Below, in pieces: positions 8,067-16,149 of a stretch of 64,000 bases of DNA. The stretch is taken from the NCBI RefSeq assembly GCF_016786305.1, contig NZ_JADWYV010000006.1. One strand, 5' to 3'. Origin of the DNA: Pseudofrankia nepalensis (GTDB taxonomy: Bacteria; Actinomycetota; Actinomycetes; Frankiales; Frankiaceae). The translations under genes were made by a program, and so were the position numbers. Below the pieces are notes generated by a model. It did no database searches, had not been told where the DNA came from, and was given only the letters and a program-made list of their open reading frames with translations. Within the stretch, counting starts at the first letter, position 1; every line of letters begins with the position of its first letter.

Positions 8067-8752
8067 GGCAGTTTGACGACAGCCCTGGCCACCACGACCG
8101 GACGGCCGCCACCGGACCAGGTGAAGCCGGGCCGCACTACCCGGACGTCCGCGCCCGCGTCGAGGTTGGACGCGCCGACGGCCTCATGTACGTCACCGTC
8201 GAACAGGGTCCGCTCACCTGCCCGTCCGATTGGTGTGAGTCGGCGGCGACCGGCCTCATCGAGCAGCCAGCTCACGAGATCCGGCGCCGCTGCTCCGGCA
8301 GAGGCGAGCTGCGCAGCGTAGCCGACGATGCCCGCCACCAAGGCAGCCTTCTCCTGTTCACGCTGCTCGGTCCAGCTGATCTGGGAGCGTGGGCCGGCGA
8401 TGGCAGAGCGGACGAGATTGTCGGTGACGTTGTCGGCGAAGGCCCCAATCAGCCAGGCTGGCCCGCGCCGGCCTGCGTAGGCTACTAGCGCGTCGAGGGA
8501 GACCTTGGCCGAGTGTGCAGCTGGAGACCACTCATACAGCGCCGGCTGCGGTTTGGAGACATGTGGATGCGTGCGGAACAGCGGTCGCAGGCGCTTCCAC
8601 TGGCGGTCCACGTCGTCGACAGGTACGCCGGCGTCGACCAGGACCGCGCGTATCTCCTGTAGCCGCACCGGCCGATCGGCCCGCCTGATCACTTCGATGA
8701 ACGCAGAGCCAGCGTCGTCGACGAACTGCTTTGCGAGAATCCGGTCGCCCAT
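8063..8752 (-). CDS. winged-helix protein with GrpE-like C-terminal domain, partner of the DUF262 nuclease
   Basis: 229 residues from ATG 8752, with GGTGAGG ahead. Residues 1-85 look like a winged helix (HARE-HTH style): FIEVIRRADRPVRLQEIRAV, then WKRLRPLFRTHPHV and a wing ending PALYEWSP. The middle is helical (EQREQEKAALVAGIVGYAAQ). The C-terminus resembles the GrpE beta domain: LTPIGRAGERTLFDGDVHEA, then DVRVVRPGFTW and a PVVVARAVVKLP end. The stop overlaps the TTG start of the nuclease gene, so the pair is one operon. It may regulate or recruit the nuclease or an Hsp70-like factor (inference). I know of no named family with this combination. Confidence 0.7.
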   Translation of the reverse strand: MGDRILAKQFVDDAGSAFIEVIRRADRPVRLQEIRAVLVDAGVPVDDVDRQWKRLRPLFRTHPHVSKPQPALYEWSPAAHSAKVSLDALVAYAGRRGPAWLIGAFADNVTDNLVRSAIAGPRSQISWTEQREQEKAALVAGIVGYAAQLASAGAAAPDLVSWLLDEAGRRRLTPIGRAGERTLFDGDVHEAVGASNLDAGADVRVVRPGFTWSGGGRPVVVARAVVKLP

Positions 8753-8820
8753 CGAGACCTCACCCCAGTCGGAATCATGGCGCCGGGATGAGGAAACAGC
8801 CCGACCTTCAGCTCCCGATA

Positions 8821-9147
8821 CTAGGAAGAGCGGTGCGATTCCGCCGATTTTTCCGCCCCATGGTTCGCCGCTGCGACCACCTGCCGGGAATTTGAGCTTT
8901 GAGGAGATTTGACCGGTTGGCGATGCTTCGCAACGACACGCTCGTCGTCGTACTCGGGGTTGCGGCGCTGCCAGCGCGCGTCCGGGGCGTCGAGGGATCT
9001 TGACAGTCCCCCGCTGTACGAGCGCTGTCGGACGCAGTACCCGCATATTGCCTGATGACGGGACGCGCAAGCCTCGAGCCAAGGCTGGACGCGGGCTGCC
9101 GAGTTGGACGCCTGGTCCGACCGCCAGGTGACGATATTGATCCACAT
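8821..9147 (-). CDS. possible small or decayed gene at the right end of the element
   Basis: An open frame of 108 codons. The central part has a Cys/His-rich segment (EACASRHQAICGYCVRQR) followed by RWQRRNPEYDDERVV, which looks more protein-like than the flanks. Base composition is flatter than in neighbouring genes, and the C-terminus is Ser-rich without structure. It may be a remnant of an element gene. Another frame over the same bases gives a longer but less convincing product. Confidence 0.25.
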   Translation of the reverse strand: MWINIVTWRSDQASNSAARVQPWLEACASRHQAICGYCVRQRSYSGGLSRSLDAPDARWQRRNPEYDDERVVAKHRQPVKSPQSSNSRQVVAAANHGAEKSAESHRSS

Positions 9148-9184
9148 CGAATGCGTTGACCTGCGGGAACATCAGAGGTGAGCG

Positions 9185-9258
9185 TGGGGCGGGTGGGGCT
9201 CGAACCCACGACCGGAGGATTATGAGTCCCCTGCTCTGACCGGCTGAGCTACCGCCCC
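9185..9258 (-). tRNA. tRNA-Met (CAU anticodon)
   Basis: The minus strand folds as a complete 74-nt cloverleaf. The acceptor stem is GGGGCGG/CCGCCCC, the D stem GCTC/GAGC, the anticodon stem GGGGA/TCCTC with loop CTCATAA, and the T arm GTGGG-TTCGAGC-CCCAC, with discriminator A and no encoded CCA. CAU could also be the lysidine-modified tRNA-Ile2; the loop and stem look elongator-like. It serves as the integration target for the element to its left. Confidence 0.93.
9187..9226. repeat. right attachment-site repeat inside tRNA-Met
   Basis: Identical over 40 bases to 4530-4569. It covers the anticodon loop to the 3' acceptor strand, so integration preserves the tRNA. Confidence 0.85.
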
Positions 9259-10010
9259 AGGCTTCCGTAGCCTACCGACTACGGCCGACTCATGCCGAAT
9301 CCGCCTGCCCCGCAGGCGTGGTCCACGGCCGCGCGGCCGGCGCTCTGCCGGGCGGTGCCGGCTCGTGCCGTCAGGTGTCGGTCAGTTCGTGCCCGGTTCG
9401 TGCCTGGTCGACCACCACGACAGAAGCCACGATGGTCACCGTCGGTGACACATCCCATCAATTCAAGCGAAACGCGTTTCTCCGAGATGGCCCTCACCCA
9501 GGCACCTGGGACCACAGGCAAGCCCACCCGTCACCCACTGCTCGGCGAGGCTCGATCTTCCTGAGCGGATACCCCGGCCGCACACCACAGGCGCTGGTCA
9601 CAGCGTGTCAGGAATGCTTCGGCTTCATCGCCTTGCGAGACGCGGAGGACGCTTCGGAACAGGCGGCGTCAGCCTCCCGAACACGCCTCATTTCCGGCCG
9701 GACTAGCGGCGCCGTCGCAGGGCAAACCGTGCATCTTCCGATGCGGCGCCGGGTCCCGGGCCACGAGCGTCTCCTGCGAGGCGACCAGGATGCTTACGCT
9801 TCGACGGGGCGCTACGCCAGCTCGGTGTCCCGGGCGGCCTCGTCCCGGGCGGCCTCGCCAGCCTGCTCGCCCCAGGATGGGTCTGACACCCGCTCGCCGC
9901 CGCGGCAATGATCTCACGCTCGTCGGCGGCGAATGGACGATCGACGTCCATGTCCGGCGGCGACCTCGCCGAGATGCTGGGCCAGCGTGACGCGTTGATC
10001 CACGCGCGGC
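9259..10010. other. gene-poor region downstream of the element
   Basis: No convincing coding frame is seen in 9259-10010; long frames on both strands have no protein-like character. Two adjacent palindromes stand out: GTCACCGTCGGTGAC (9435-9449) and GAAACGCGTTTC (9469-9480). They may be leftover operators of a lost gene. Confidence 0.4.
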
Positions 10011-10109
10011 GCGCGCTGCCCCCGCCAGCGGGCTGTGCTGGTGTTGCGATATGCCGAAGACCTGCCGAGGCGGACGTCGCCGCCGCGCTTGGCTGCTCGG
10101 TCGGCACCG
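10011..10109 (+). pseudogene. remnant of a SigE-type ECF sigma factor (region 4)
   Basis: Reading across two one-base deletions gives the classic region-4 string LPPRQRAVLVLRY, then AEDLPEADVAAALGCSVGT. The in-frame pieces are VLVLRYAEDLP in one frame and EADVAAALGCSVGT in another. No region 2 is visible upstream, so only the C-terminal piece survives. It marks gene decay in this gene-poor stretch. Confidence 0.75.
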
Positions 10110-10161
10110 GCCCGGGCTTGGCGATGGACCCTGCCGACGCCCGGCCCACCGGGCCGCTCAT

Positions 10162-10205
10162 CTTCGAGGTCCGGATCTCGCCGCTTCGAGGTCCGGATCT
10201 CGCCG
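10162..10205. repeat. perfect 22-bp tandem repeat
   Basis: CTTCGAGGTCCGGATCTCGC plus CG occurs twice head to tail (10162-10183 and 10184-10205), just downstream of the sigma-factor remnant. No function is evident. Confidence 0.8.
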
Positions 10206-10483
10206 CGCGTGGCCCTCACGATCGGCGGCCAGCCTACTTCCATCCGTGTTGCCCCGATCTTGTCACCGTAGTGCTTGTGAAACCTCTGAAGGCCGCCGTC
10301 GGGTCGTGATATCCGGAACCTTCAGAGCTGGCTGTCCCTGTCCCCTTCACGTCCGGGACCGCCACGCCGCTCAGGACGGCCCGGCCACACGACCCCAGCC
10401 CTCCAGATCCAAACGATCACATAAGTCCGGCTGGAGTGCTAATCGTGGACCGGCGGCAGTCCCGTACTCTAGGATTCAGAATC

Positions 10484-11452
10484 GTGACGAGTTCAAGAGC
10501 ATTCCGATTCGCGGTGCAGGCGACCAAGGCGCGTTCCGGCGGTGAATGGCGAACGCTCGCCCGCCAGATCGAGGATCTGGGATTCTCGACGCTCTTCCTG
10601 GCGGACCACTATCTGGGTCGCGGGCCCGCGAGCAAGGAGGCCCGCCAGCCGCCGCAGCACCTTGCGCCGATCACCGCGATGGCCGTCGCCGCGGCCGTGA
10701 CCGAGACGCTGCGGATCGGCTGCCGGGTCTTCTGCGTCGATTACCACGTGCCGGCTGTGCTGGCGAAGGAGGCGGCCACCCTCGACCTGCTTTCGGACGG
10801 CCGGCTGGAGTTCGGCATCGGCGCCGGCTGGAGCGCGCCCGAGTACCGGGCGATGGGGCTGGAGTTCGCGCCGGGGCCGCGGCGGATCAGCAAGCTCGAG
10901 GAGGTGATCGCGCTGGTCAAGGCACACTGCTCGGGCGAGGACCTGGACCAGCACGGCGAGTTCGTCGAGGTGAGTGGCTACGCCGGGCTGCCCCTGCCCG
11001 TGCAGCGGCCGCACCCGCCGATCATGATCGGCGGCGGGAAGAAGCGGGTGCTGTCGCTCGCCGGCCGGCAGGCCGACATCGTGAGCATCGCGAACGTGCC
11101 GTTCACGCCCGTGAACGACGACGGACTGACCCCGCACCAGGAGGCGGAACGCCGGCTCGGGTACGTCCGGGACGCGGCCGGCGAGCGGTTCGGCACGCTC
11201 GACGTGGAGGGTTCGCCGTTCTTCACCCGGGTGACCGACGACCCGGAGGGCGCGCTCGTGCCGGTCGCCGAGGCGATGGGCATGCCGCCGTCCGAGCTGC
11301 GCAGCCACCCGAACGTCCTGGCCGGCACCGTCGACGAGATCGTCGACCTGCTGGAGCTGCGGCGGGAGACCTTCGGGGTCAACTACGTGAGCGTCCAGCA
11401 GGCCGACGCGGAGGCCTTCGCGCCGGTCGTCGCCCGGCTGGCCGGTAAGTAG
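10484..11452 (+). CDS. LLM-class F420-dependent oxidoreductase
   Basis: 322 residues from GTG 10484, chosen because AGGA lies nine bases ahead and family homology begins at FRFAVQATKARSG; an in-frame ATG at 10436 is less likely. It is a luciferase-like TIM barrel: LEDLGFSTLFLADHYL-type first helix, then DLLSDGRLEFGIGAGW, HPPIMIGGGKKRVLSLAG and a C-terminal GTVDEIVDLLELRRETFG. Members of this actinobacterial family usually use F420H2; some use FMN. The gene is convergent with the SDR gene, separated by a strong hairpin. Confidence 0.9.
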   Translation: MTSSRAFRFAVQATKARSGGEWRTLARQIEDLGFSTLFLADHYLGRGPASKEARQPPQHLAPITAMAVAAAVTETLRIGCRVFCVDYHVPAVLAKEAATLDLLSDGRLEFGIGAGWSAPEYRAMGLEFAPGPRRISKLEEVIALVKAHCSGEDLDQHGEFVEVSGYAGLPLPVQRPHPPIMIGGGKKRVLSLAGRQADIVSIANVPFTPVNDDGLTPHQEAERRLGYVRDAAGERFGTLDVEGSPFFTRVTDDPEGALVPVAEAMGMPPSELRSHPNVLAGTVDEIVDLLELRRETFGVNYVSVQQADAEAFAPVVARLAGK

Positions 11453-11462
11453 GAGGGCCAAA

Positions 11463-11494
11463 GGGCGTGCGAAAATGATCTTCTTCGCACGCCC
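11463..11494. terminator. bidirectional hairpin between convergent genes
   Basis: GGGCGTGCGAA and TTCGCACGCCC form a perfect 11-bp stem with a 10-nt loop, eleven bases after the oxidoreductase stop. There is no U tract, as is common for actinobacterial terminators. It can serve both convergent genes. Confidence 0.75.
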
Positions 11495-11577
11495 GGCCGG
11501 GGTCCCTGCCGGATCGCGCAGCGATCTGGGAGGTCTGCGAGCAGGTCCGCTGGGAGGTCCGATTGTCCCAGGATCAC

Positions 11578-12333
11578 TCAGCGGGCCGTGTAGCCGCCGT
11601 CCACCGGGAGCAACGTGCCGGTCACGAAGGACGACTCGTCGCTGGCCAGGAAGAGCGCGGCGGCCGCCAGCTCCTCCGGCATGCCCCACCGCTTCATCGG
11701 CTGCGGCGGGATCAGGTCGGCCGGCGGGGTCGAACCAGGCTCGCCGCCGGCGAGGCCCGTCCAGATCATGCCGGGGCAGATCGCGTTCACCCGCACTCCC
11801 TGGGTGGCGTAGTCGAGCGCGGCCGTCCTGGTGAGCTGCACGACCCCGCCTTTGGCAGCGGCGTAGACCGCCTGGTGCTTCAGCCCGACCAGGCCGGCGA
11901 CGGACGCCGTGTTGATCACCGAGCCGCCGCCGGAGCGCAGCATGGCCGCGATGCCGTGCCGCATGCCGAGGAAGACGCCCTTGAGGTTGACCGCGACGAC
12001 GTCGTCGAAGATCTGCTCGTCGAAGTCGGCCAGCGGTCGGCGCGGGCCGCCGAAGCCGGCGTTGTTGAAGAGAACATCGAGCCCGCCGAATTCGCGCTCG
12101 GCAGTCTCGATCATCCGCGCGACGTCGTCGTTCCGTGACACGTCGACATGAACAGCGACCGCCGTATCACCGATCTCGGCGACGACTTCCTTCTCTTTCC
12201 CGCTGATGTCCGCGCACACCACACGGGCGCCTTCTCGCGCGAAGAGGAGGGCTGTCGCGCGCCCTATTCCTGAACCGGCGCCGGTGACCACGGCGACCTT
12301 TCCGGCAAGTCGACCCGTCTTTTCGTCGCTCAT
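11578..12333 (-). CDS. short-chain dehydrogenase/reductase
   Basis: 251 residues from ATG 12333. Classical SDR features are present: KVAVVTGAGSGIGRATALLF (nucleotide-binding TGxxxGIG), CADIS (acidic residue after strand 2, so NAD is likely), NNAGFGG, the catalytic Ser in INTASVAG, YAAAKGG (YxxxK), and the C-terminal GTLLPVDGGYTAR. It probably oxidises an alcohol in the same catabolic block. It is divergent from the TIM-barrel gene at 12386, with a 52-base shared promoter region. Confidence 0.93.
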   Translation of the reverse strand: MSDEKTGRLAGKVAVVTGAGSGIGRATALLFAREGARVVCADISGKEKEVVAEIGDTAVAVHVDVSRNDDVARMIETAEREFGGLDVLFNNAGFGGPRRPLADFDEQIFDDVVAVNLKGVFLGMRHGIAAMLRSGGGSVINTASVAGLVGLKHQAVYAAAKGGVVQLTRTAALDYATQGVRVNAICPGMIWTGLAGGEPGSTPPADLIPPQPMKRWGMPEELAAAALFLASDESSFVTGTLLPVDGGYTAR

Positions 12334-12385
12334 AGGGGAAAGTGTAGTACAACGGTATAGCTGAGGTCGATTTCGAGGAGGAGAC

Positions 12386-13150
12386 ATGGCGACGGTCGAG
12401 CTCGCGCTGAGCCCCGACACGATGTGGGACGTCGATATTGACGCGATGGCCGGCGCGACCCGGGCGGCCGGCTTCTCGGCGCTCGGGCTCGCGATCATCG
12501 GCGGGGTGGACGAGAAGGCCGCGGCCGCGCTCGACACGTCCGGGCTGCGCTGCCACGAGCTGATGGCGCTGCTGTTCACCGGGCGGGAGGACGTCGTACT
12601 CCGGCACGCGGCCAAGCTCGCGGGCGTCGCGGCGGCCGTACGGGCCGAGTGGATCGTGGCCACGTTCCTCGCGCCGCTGGGTGGGCAGTCGCTGGACCTC
12701 CTCAAGCGCAGCACGGACATCTTCGCCGAGGCGGGGGCGCGGCTGGCGGTGGAGCCCAGTCCGCTCGGCGGGGTGGCGTCGATCGACGACGCGCTCGAGG
12801 TGGTCGAGGCCGCGGGCCCGGACCGGGCCGGGGTGCTGATCGACAGCTGGCACTTCTTCCGCGGCGGCGCCCCCTGGGAGCAGCTCGAGCGGGTCCCGCT
12901 CGACCGCGTCGCGTATGTACAGATGGCCGATGCGCTGCCGCCGGCCTCCGAGGACGCGGTGAGCGAGACCGCGAACCGGCGGGCGCTTCCGGGTCACGGC
13001 GTGCTTGACCTCGACCGGTTCGCCGGGACGCTGCGCGACCGCGGCTACGACGGGCTCGTCAGCGTGGAGGTGCTGAACGAGGAACTGCGCCGCGATCCGC
13101 TGAAGCTGCCGCAGGCAGCCATGGAGGCGACGGCGCCGTACTGGCGCTGA
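12386..13150 (+). CDS. sugar-phosphate isomerase/epimerase-like TIM barrel
   Basis: 254 residues with a GGAGGAG ribosome site. It is an AP-endonuclease-2/xylose-isomerase-like barrel: an early FSALGLAIIGG strand, AVEPSPLGG, the metal-binding IDSWHFFRGG, LPGHGVLDLDRFAGTL, and the terminal VSVEVLNEELRRD. Such proteins isomerise or epimerise hydroxy-acids or sugars, or act as 2-keto-myo-inositol-type dehydratases; the substrate is not fixed. It is divergent from the SDR and convergent with the ligase gene. Confidence 0.8.
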   Translation: MATVELALSPDTMWDVDIDAMAGATRAAGFSALGLAIIGGVDEKAAAALDTSGLRCHELMALLFTGREDVVLRHAAKLAGVAAAVRAEWIVATFLAPLGGQSLDLLKRSTDIFAEAGARLAVEPSPLGGVASIDDALEVVEAAGPDRAGVLIDSWHFFRGGAPWEQLERVPLDRVAYVQMADALPPASEDAVSETANRRALPGHGVLDLDRFAGTLRDRGYDGLVSVEVLNEELRRDPLKLPQAAMEATAPYWR

Positions 13151-13175
13151 GGGCGGGCCGCTCACGCCACGCCGC

Positions 13176-14717
13176 TCACGCCGGGCCGATCCGGAACCGG
13201 CGGACCTTGCCGACGCTGGTGCGCGGCAGCTCGTCGATCAGGTGCCACTCGCGCGGGCGGGCGGCCGGCGGAAGATTGCCGGTCGCCCAGTCCGCCACCT
13301 CGTTCAGGTCGGGCGGGGCGCCCGCGTCCCGCGGCACGAGGTACGCCACGGGGACGACGTCGCGGGTCGGGTCCGCCTTGGCCACCACGGCGGCCTCCAG
13401 GACGCCCGGCGCCTGCGCCAGGACCGACTCCACCTCGGTGAGGCTGACGTTCTCGCCAGCGACCTTGATCACGTCGTCGACCCGCCCGACGAAGCGCAGC
13501 AGCCCGTCGGCGTCGGCCGCCACCAGGTCGCCGGTCGTGAACCAGCTCGTCCCGTCCGGAAGGTCGGTGAACGACCGGCCGGTCGTCTCCGGGTCGTCGA
13601 GGTAGCCCGCGAAGAGGTCCGCGCCGCGCACCCCGCGTACCCGCAGGATGCCGGGCGTCCCCGCTGGGGCGGGGCCGCCGTCCACGGGGTCGACCAGCGC
13701 GATCTCGCGGCCGCCGAGCGGCTCGCCGATCACGTCGTGCCGCAGCGGGACGCTGGTGTCGCCGGTGACCGCGGCGATGGTCTCGGTCATCCCGTACAGC
13801 TGGCGCGGCCGGCACCCGACGATCTCGGCGAACCGCTCGTAGTGCTGCTCCCCGAGGCTCTGCGCGAACCACACGTGCCGCATCTTCAGCGGCGGGAGCT
13901 CGCTCCCGCAGCGGGCGAGGATCATCCGGATCGGCGCCGCGAACAGGCTCGCGTGCGTCGCGCCGAGCTCGTCCGCCTGCCGGACCCAGCGGGACGCGGA
14001 GAACGTGTGGGTGAGCGCGACGGCGGCGCCGGTCGCGATCGCCGGGGCGAAGCAGTAGTACTGCGCGTTCGCGTGGAAGAGCGGCAGCGTGACGAGCCAG
14101 CGGTCCTCGGGCCGCAGGCCCACGGCCGCGGCCATGGCCACGCCGACCGTGTGGTAGTTCTCCTGCGTCAGCACGACGCCCTTCGGCTCGGACGTGGTGC
14201 CCGACGTGAACATCACCGCGAGCCGGTCCCGCGGGTCGACGCGGGCGGCGGCGGTGACTGGCTCACCGCCGGGCAGCGGGCCGCTCGGCGCCACGTCGGC
14301 GGCCGTCTCGGTGAGCTCGATCACCACCGCGACCGCGTCGGCGGCGCCCGCGCGGTAGGCGTCCGCCCGGGCGGCGGCACACAGGGCGACGGCCGGCCGG
14401 ATCCGGCGGACCTGCGCGGCGATGTCACGCGCCGTCGACGCCGGGTCGGCGGGCACGATCCAGGCGCCCAGCCGGGCCGCGGCGAGCCAGGCGGCGACGA
14501 AGGCCGGGCAGTTGGCGAGCGCGAGGTGCACGCACGAGCCGGGCCCGACGCCGGCGGCCCGCAGCGTCCCGGCGGTCTCGGCCACGATCTGGTCGAACTC
14601 CTCGTACGAGTACGCGTTGATCGCGTGGTCGTCGCGGAAGAGAAGGAAGAGCCGGTCGCCGTGGTCCGCCACGGCCGCGGACCACTGTTCGTGGAACGTC
14701 GCGGAAGGCACTCGCAT
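13176..14717 (-). CDS. AMP-dependent acyl-CoA synthetase/ligase
   Basis: 513 residues from ATG 14717. ANL-family motifs in order: VMFTSGTTSEPKGVVLTQEN (P-loop), YGMTETIAAV, WFTTGDLVAAD, GRVDDVIKVAGENVSLTEVE (hinge and core of the C-terminal domain), and RTSVGKVRRF, whose Lys is the adenylation lysine. It activates a carboxylic acid as acyl-AMP and then acyl-CoA; the C-terminal region is slightly short. Its start codon shares one base with the aldolase stop (TGATG), so the two are co-translated. The substrate is unknown. Confidence 0.92.
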   Translation of the reverse strand: MRVPSATFHEQWSAAVADHGDRLFLLFRDDHAINAYSYEEFDQIVAETAGTLRAAGVGPGSCVHLALANCPAFVAAWLAAARLGAWIVPADPASTARDIAAQVRRIRPAVALCAAARADAYRAGAADAVAVVIELTETAADVAPSGPLPGGEPVTAAARVDPRDRLAVMFTSGTTSEPKGVVLTQENYHTVGVAMAAAVGLRPEDRWLVTLPLFHANAQYYCFAPAIATGAAVALTHTFSASRWVRQADELGATHASLFAAPIRMILARCGSELPPLKMRHVWFAQSLGEQHYERFAEIVGCRPRQLYGMTETIAAVTGDTSVPLRHDVIGEPLGGREIALVDPVDGGPAPAGTPGILRVRGVRGADLFAGYLDDPETTGRSFTDLPDGTSWFTTGDLVAADADGLLRFVGRVDDVIKVAGENVSLTEVESVLAQAPGVLEAAVVAKADPTRDVVPVAYLVPRDAGAPPDLNEVADWATGNLPPAARPREWHLIDELPRTSVGKVRRFRIGPA

Positions 14718-15511
14718 CAGTCCGCGAACGACGGGTCGAGCCGCTCGACCTTCCGCAGCAGCGCGGGCCACTCGCGGTCGTGCGAGCCGGCGAGGTCGCG
14801 CAGCCACTGACGGGCGGTCACCGCGACGACCTCCGGCGGCGGGACGGTGAGCGGCCGCCCGGTGGACAGCGCCAGGAGCTGCGCCCGCGCGGCCTTCTCC
14901 AGGTAGAAACACTCCGTGAACGCGTGCCCGACGCTGCGGCCGACCGTGATCGTCCCGTGGTTGCGCAGGACCAGGCCGGCGTGGTCGCCCAGGTCGCGGA
15001 CCAGCCGCTCCCGCTCGCCCGAGGCGAGCGCGATGCCCTCATAGTCGTGGTAGCCGAGCCGGTCGTGGAAGCGCATGGCGTGCTGGGTCAGCGGAAGCAG
15101 CCCGTCGGCCAGCGCCGACAGCGCCATTCCGGCCTCGGTGTGCAGGTGCACCACGGCGTGGGCGTCCTCGCGGGCGGCGTGGATCGCGCCGTGGATGACG
15201 AAGCCCGCCGCGTTCGGCCGGAACGGGCTCTCGCCGATGACCACGCCGTCCTGGTCGATCTTCACCAGGCTGGACGCGGTGATCTCGTCGAAGCCGAGCC
15301 CGAGCGGGTTGACCAGGAAGTGGTGCCCCGGGCCGGGCACCCGCGCCGAGATGTGCGTGTAGATCAGGTCATCCCAGCCGAAGAGCGCGCACAGGCGGTA
15401 CGCGGCGGCCAGGTCGCGCCGGATCCGCCGCTCCTCGGCCGACATCGGCCCGTCCTCGGCCACCCGCTCGACGGGCAACTCGAACGACGAGTATTCGGTG
15501 ACCGTTGCCAT
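14717..15511 (-). CDS. class II aldolase/adducin family protein
   Basis: 264 residues from ATG 15511. Fold landmarks are IRRDLAAAYRLCALFGWDDL, YTHISARVPG, the zinc-binding AVVHLHTEAG (HxH), NHGTITVGRSVGHAF, and a C-terminal helix. This fold splits or epimerises sugar phosphates, and in actinobacterial catabolic clusters acts on hydroxy-acids. It is first in an operon with the acyl-CoA ligase. Its promoter holds the 20-bp palindrome at 15536-15555, which points to control by the divergent TetR gene. Confidence 0.9.
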   Translation of the reverse strand: MATVTEYSSFELPVERVAEDGPMSAEERRIRRDLAAAYRLCALFGWDDLIYTHISARVPGPGHHFLVNPLGLGFDEITASSLVKIDQDGVVIGESPFRPNAAGFVIHGAIHAAREDAHAVVHLHTEAGMALSALADGLLPLTQHAMRFHDRLGYHDYEGIALASGERERLVRDLGDHAGLVLRNHGTITVGRSVGHAFTECFYLEKAARAQLLALSTGRPLTVPPPEVVAVTARQWLRDLAGSHDREWPALLRKVERLDPSFAD

Positions 15512-15535
15512 GCCTGCCCCACCGCCCGCCTCAAC

Positions 15536-15555
15536 TGAACTGTACGTACAGTTCA
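15536..15555. promoter_or_regulatory. TetR operator palindrome between aldolase and tetR
   Basis: TGAACTGTACGTACAGTTCA is a perfect 20-bp palindrome, 25 bases from the aldolase start and 45 from the TetR start. It is well placed for repression of both divergent genes. Binding by the neighbouring TetR is inferred. Confidence 0.8.
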
Positions 15556-15600
15556 CTCTGTCGACCAGAGGGCGCGGCGTCAACAGAAAGGAGCGCCAGC

Positions 15601-16149
15601 ATGCCGGCACGAGCCGAGTCGGCGATCCTCGACGCGGCGTACGCGCTGCTCGTCGAACGCGGGCTCGAGGCCACGACCATCGAGGCGATCGCCGCGCGGG
15701 CGGGCGTGAGCAAGGTGACCATCTACAAGTGGTGGCCCAACCGCGCCGCCGTGATCATGTCGGCATTCCTGCGCAAGTCCGTCGATCTGCTGCCCTACCC
15801 CGAGCACTTCCATCTGGAGCAGGTCGAGGACCGCCTGCTGATGATGACCGCGGCGTTCCGGGGCGCGACCGGGACCGCGATGGCGGCGCTGATCGCCGCC
15901 GGCCAGTCCGACCCGCAGCTCGCCGAGGCGTTCCGCGACGGCTACATCAACGCTCGGCGGCGGGACGGCATCGCGATCGTGCGGGCGGCCGTGGAGGCCG
16001 GGGAGATTCGGCCCGCCAGTCCCGACGTGGTGCTCGACCTGGTGTACGCGCCGCTCTACTTCCGGCTGATGGTCGGACACAAGCCGCTGGACGAGGACGA
16101 CGTGCGCGAGCACGTCCGGTTGGTGCTCGCGGCACTGCGCCCCGCCTGA
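15601..16149 (+). CDS. TetR-family regulator of the aldolase/ligase operon
   Basis: 182 residues from ATG 15601, with AAAGGAG ahead. The N-terminal helix-turn-helix is textbook: ILDAAYALLVERGLEATTIE, AIAARAGVSKVTIYKWW. The C-terminal domain (LVYAPLYFRLMVGHKPLDED) resembles the TetR_C_11/AcrR-like group found in actinobacteria. It is likely relieved by an acyl-CoA or acid made or used by the divergent operon (inference). The 188 bases after it contain no gene. Confidence 0.92.
   Translation: MPARAESAILDAAYALLVERGLEATTIEAIAARAGVSKVTIYKWWPNRAAVIMSAFLRKSVDLLPYPEHFHLEQVEDRLLMMTAAFRGATGTAMAALIAAGQSDPQLAEAFRDGYINARRRDGIAIVRAAVEAGEIRPASPDVVLDLVYAPLYFRLMVGHKPLDEDDVREHVRLVLAALRPA

Larger units (their letters stand above)
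4530..9226. mobile_element. tRNA-Met-integrated genomic element (~4.7 kb)
   Basis: A perfect 40-bp direct repeat (4530-4569 and 9187-9226) marks the two ends. The right copy is the 3' half of the intact tRNA-Met gene, and the left copy is the orphan 3' half. That is the geometry left by tyrosine-recombinase integration at a tRNA 3' end, with the element lying downstream of the tRNA. Inside are a Phd/PIN toxin-antitoxin pair, a DUF262-DUF1524-RAMA gene and its coupled partner, all on the minus strand. No integrase is visible, so the element is either decayed or mobilised in trans. The cargo suggests phage defence (inference). Confidence 0.8.

Noticed and set aside
9318..9911. A 197-codon frame in the gene-poor region
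   Set aside because: No protein-like segments, no ribosome site, and competing frames on the other strand of equal quality.
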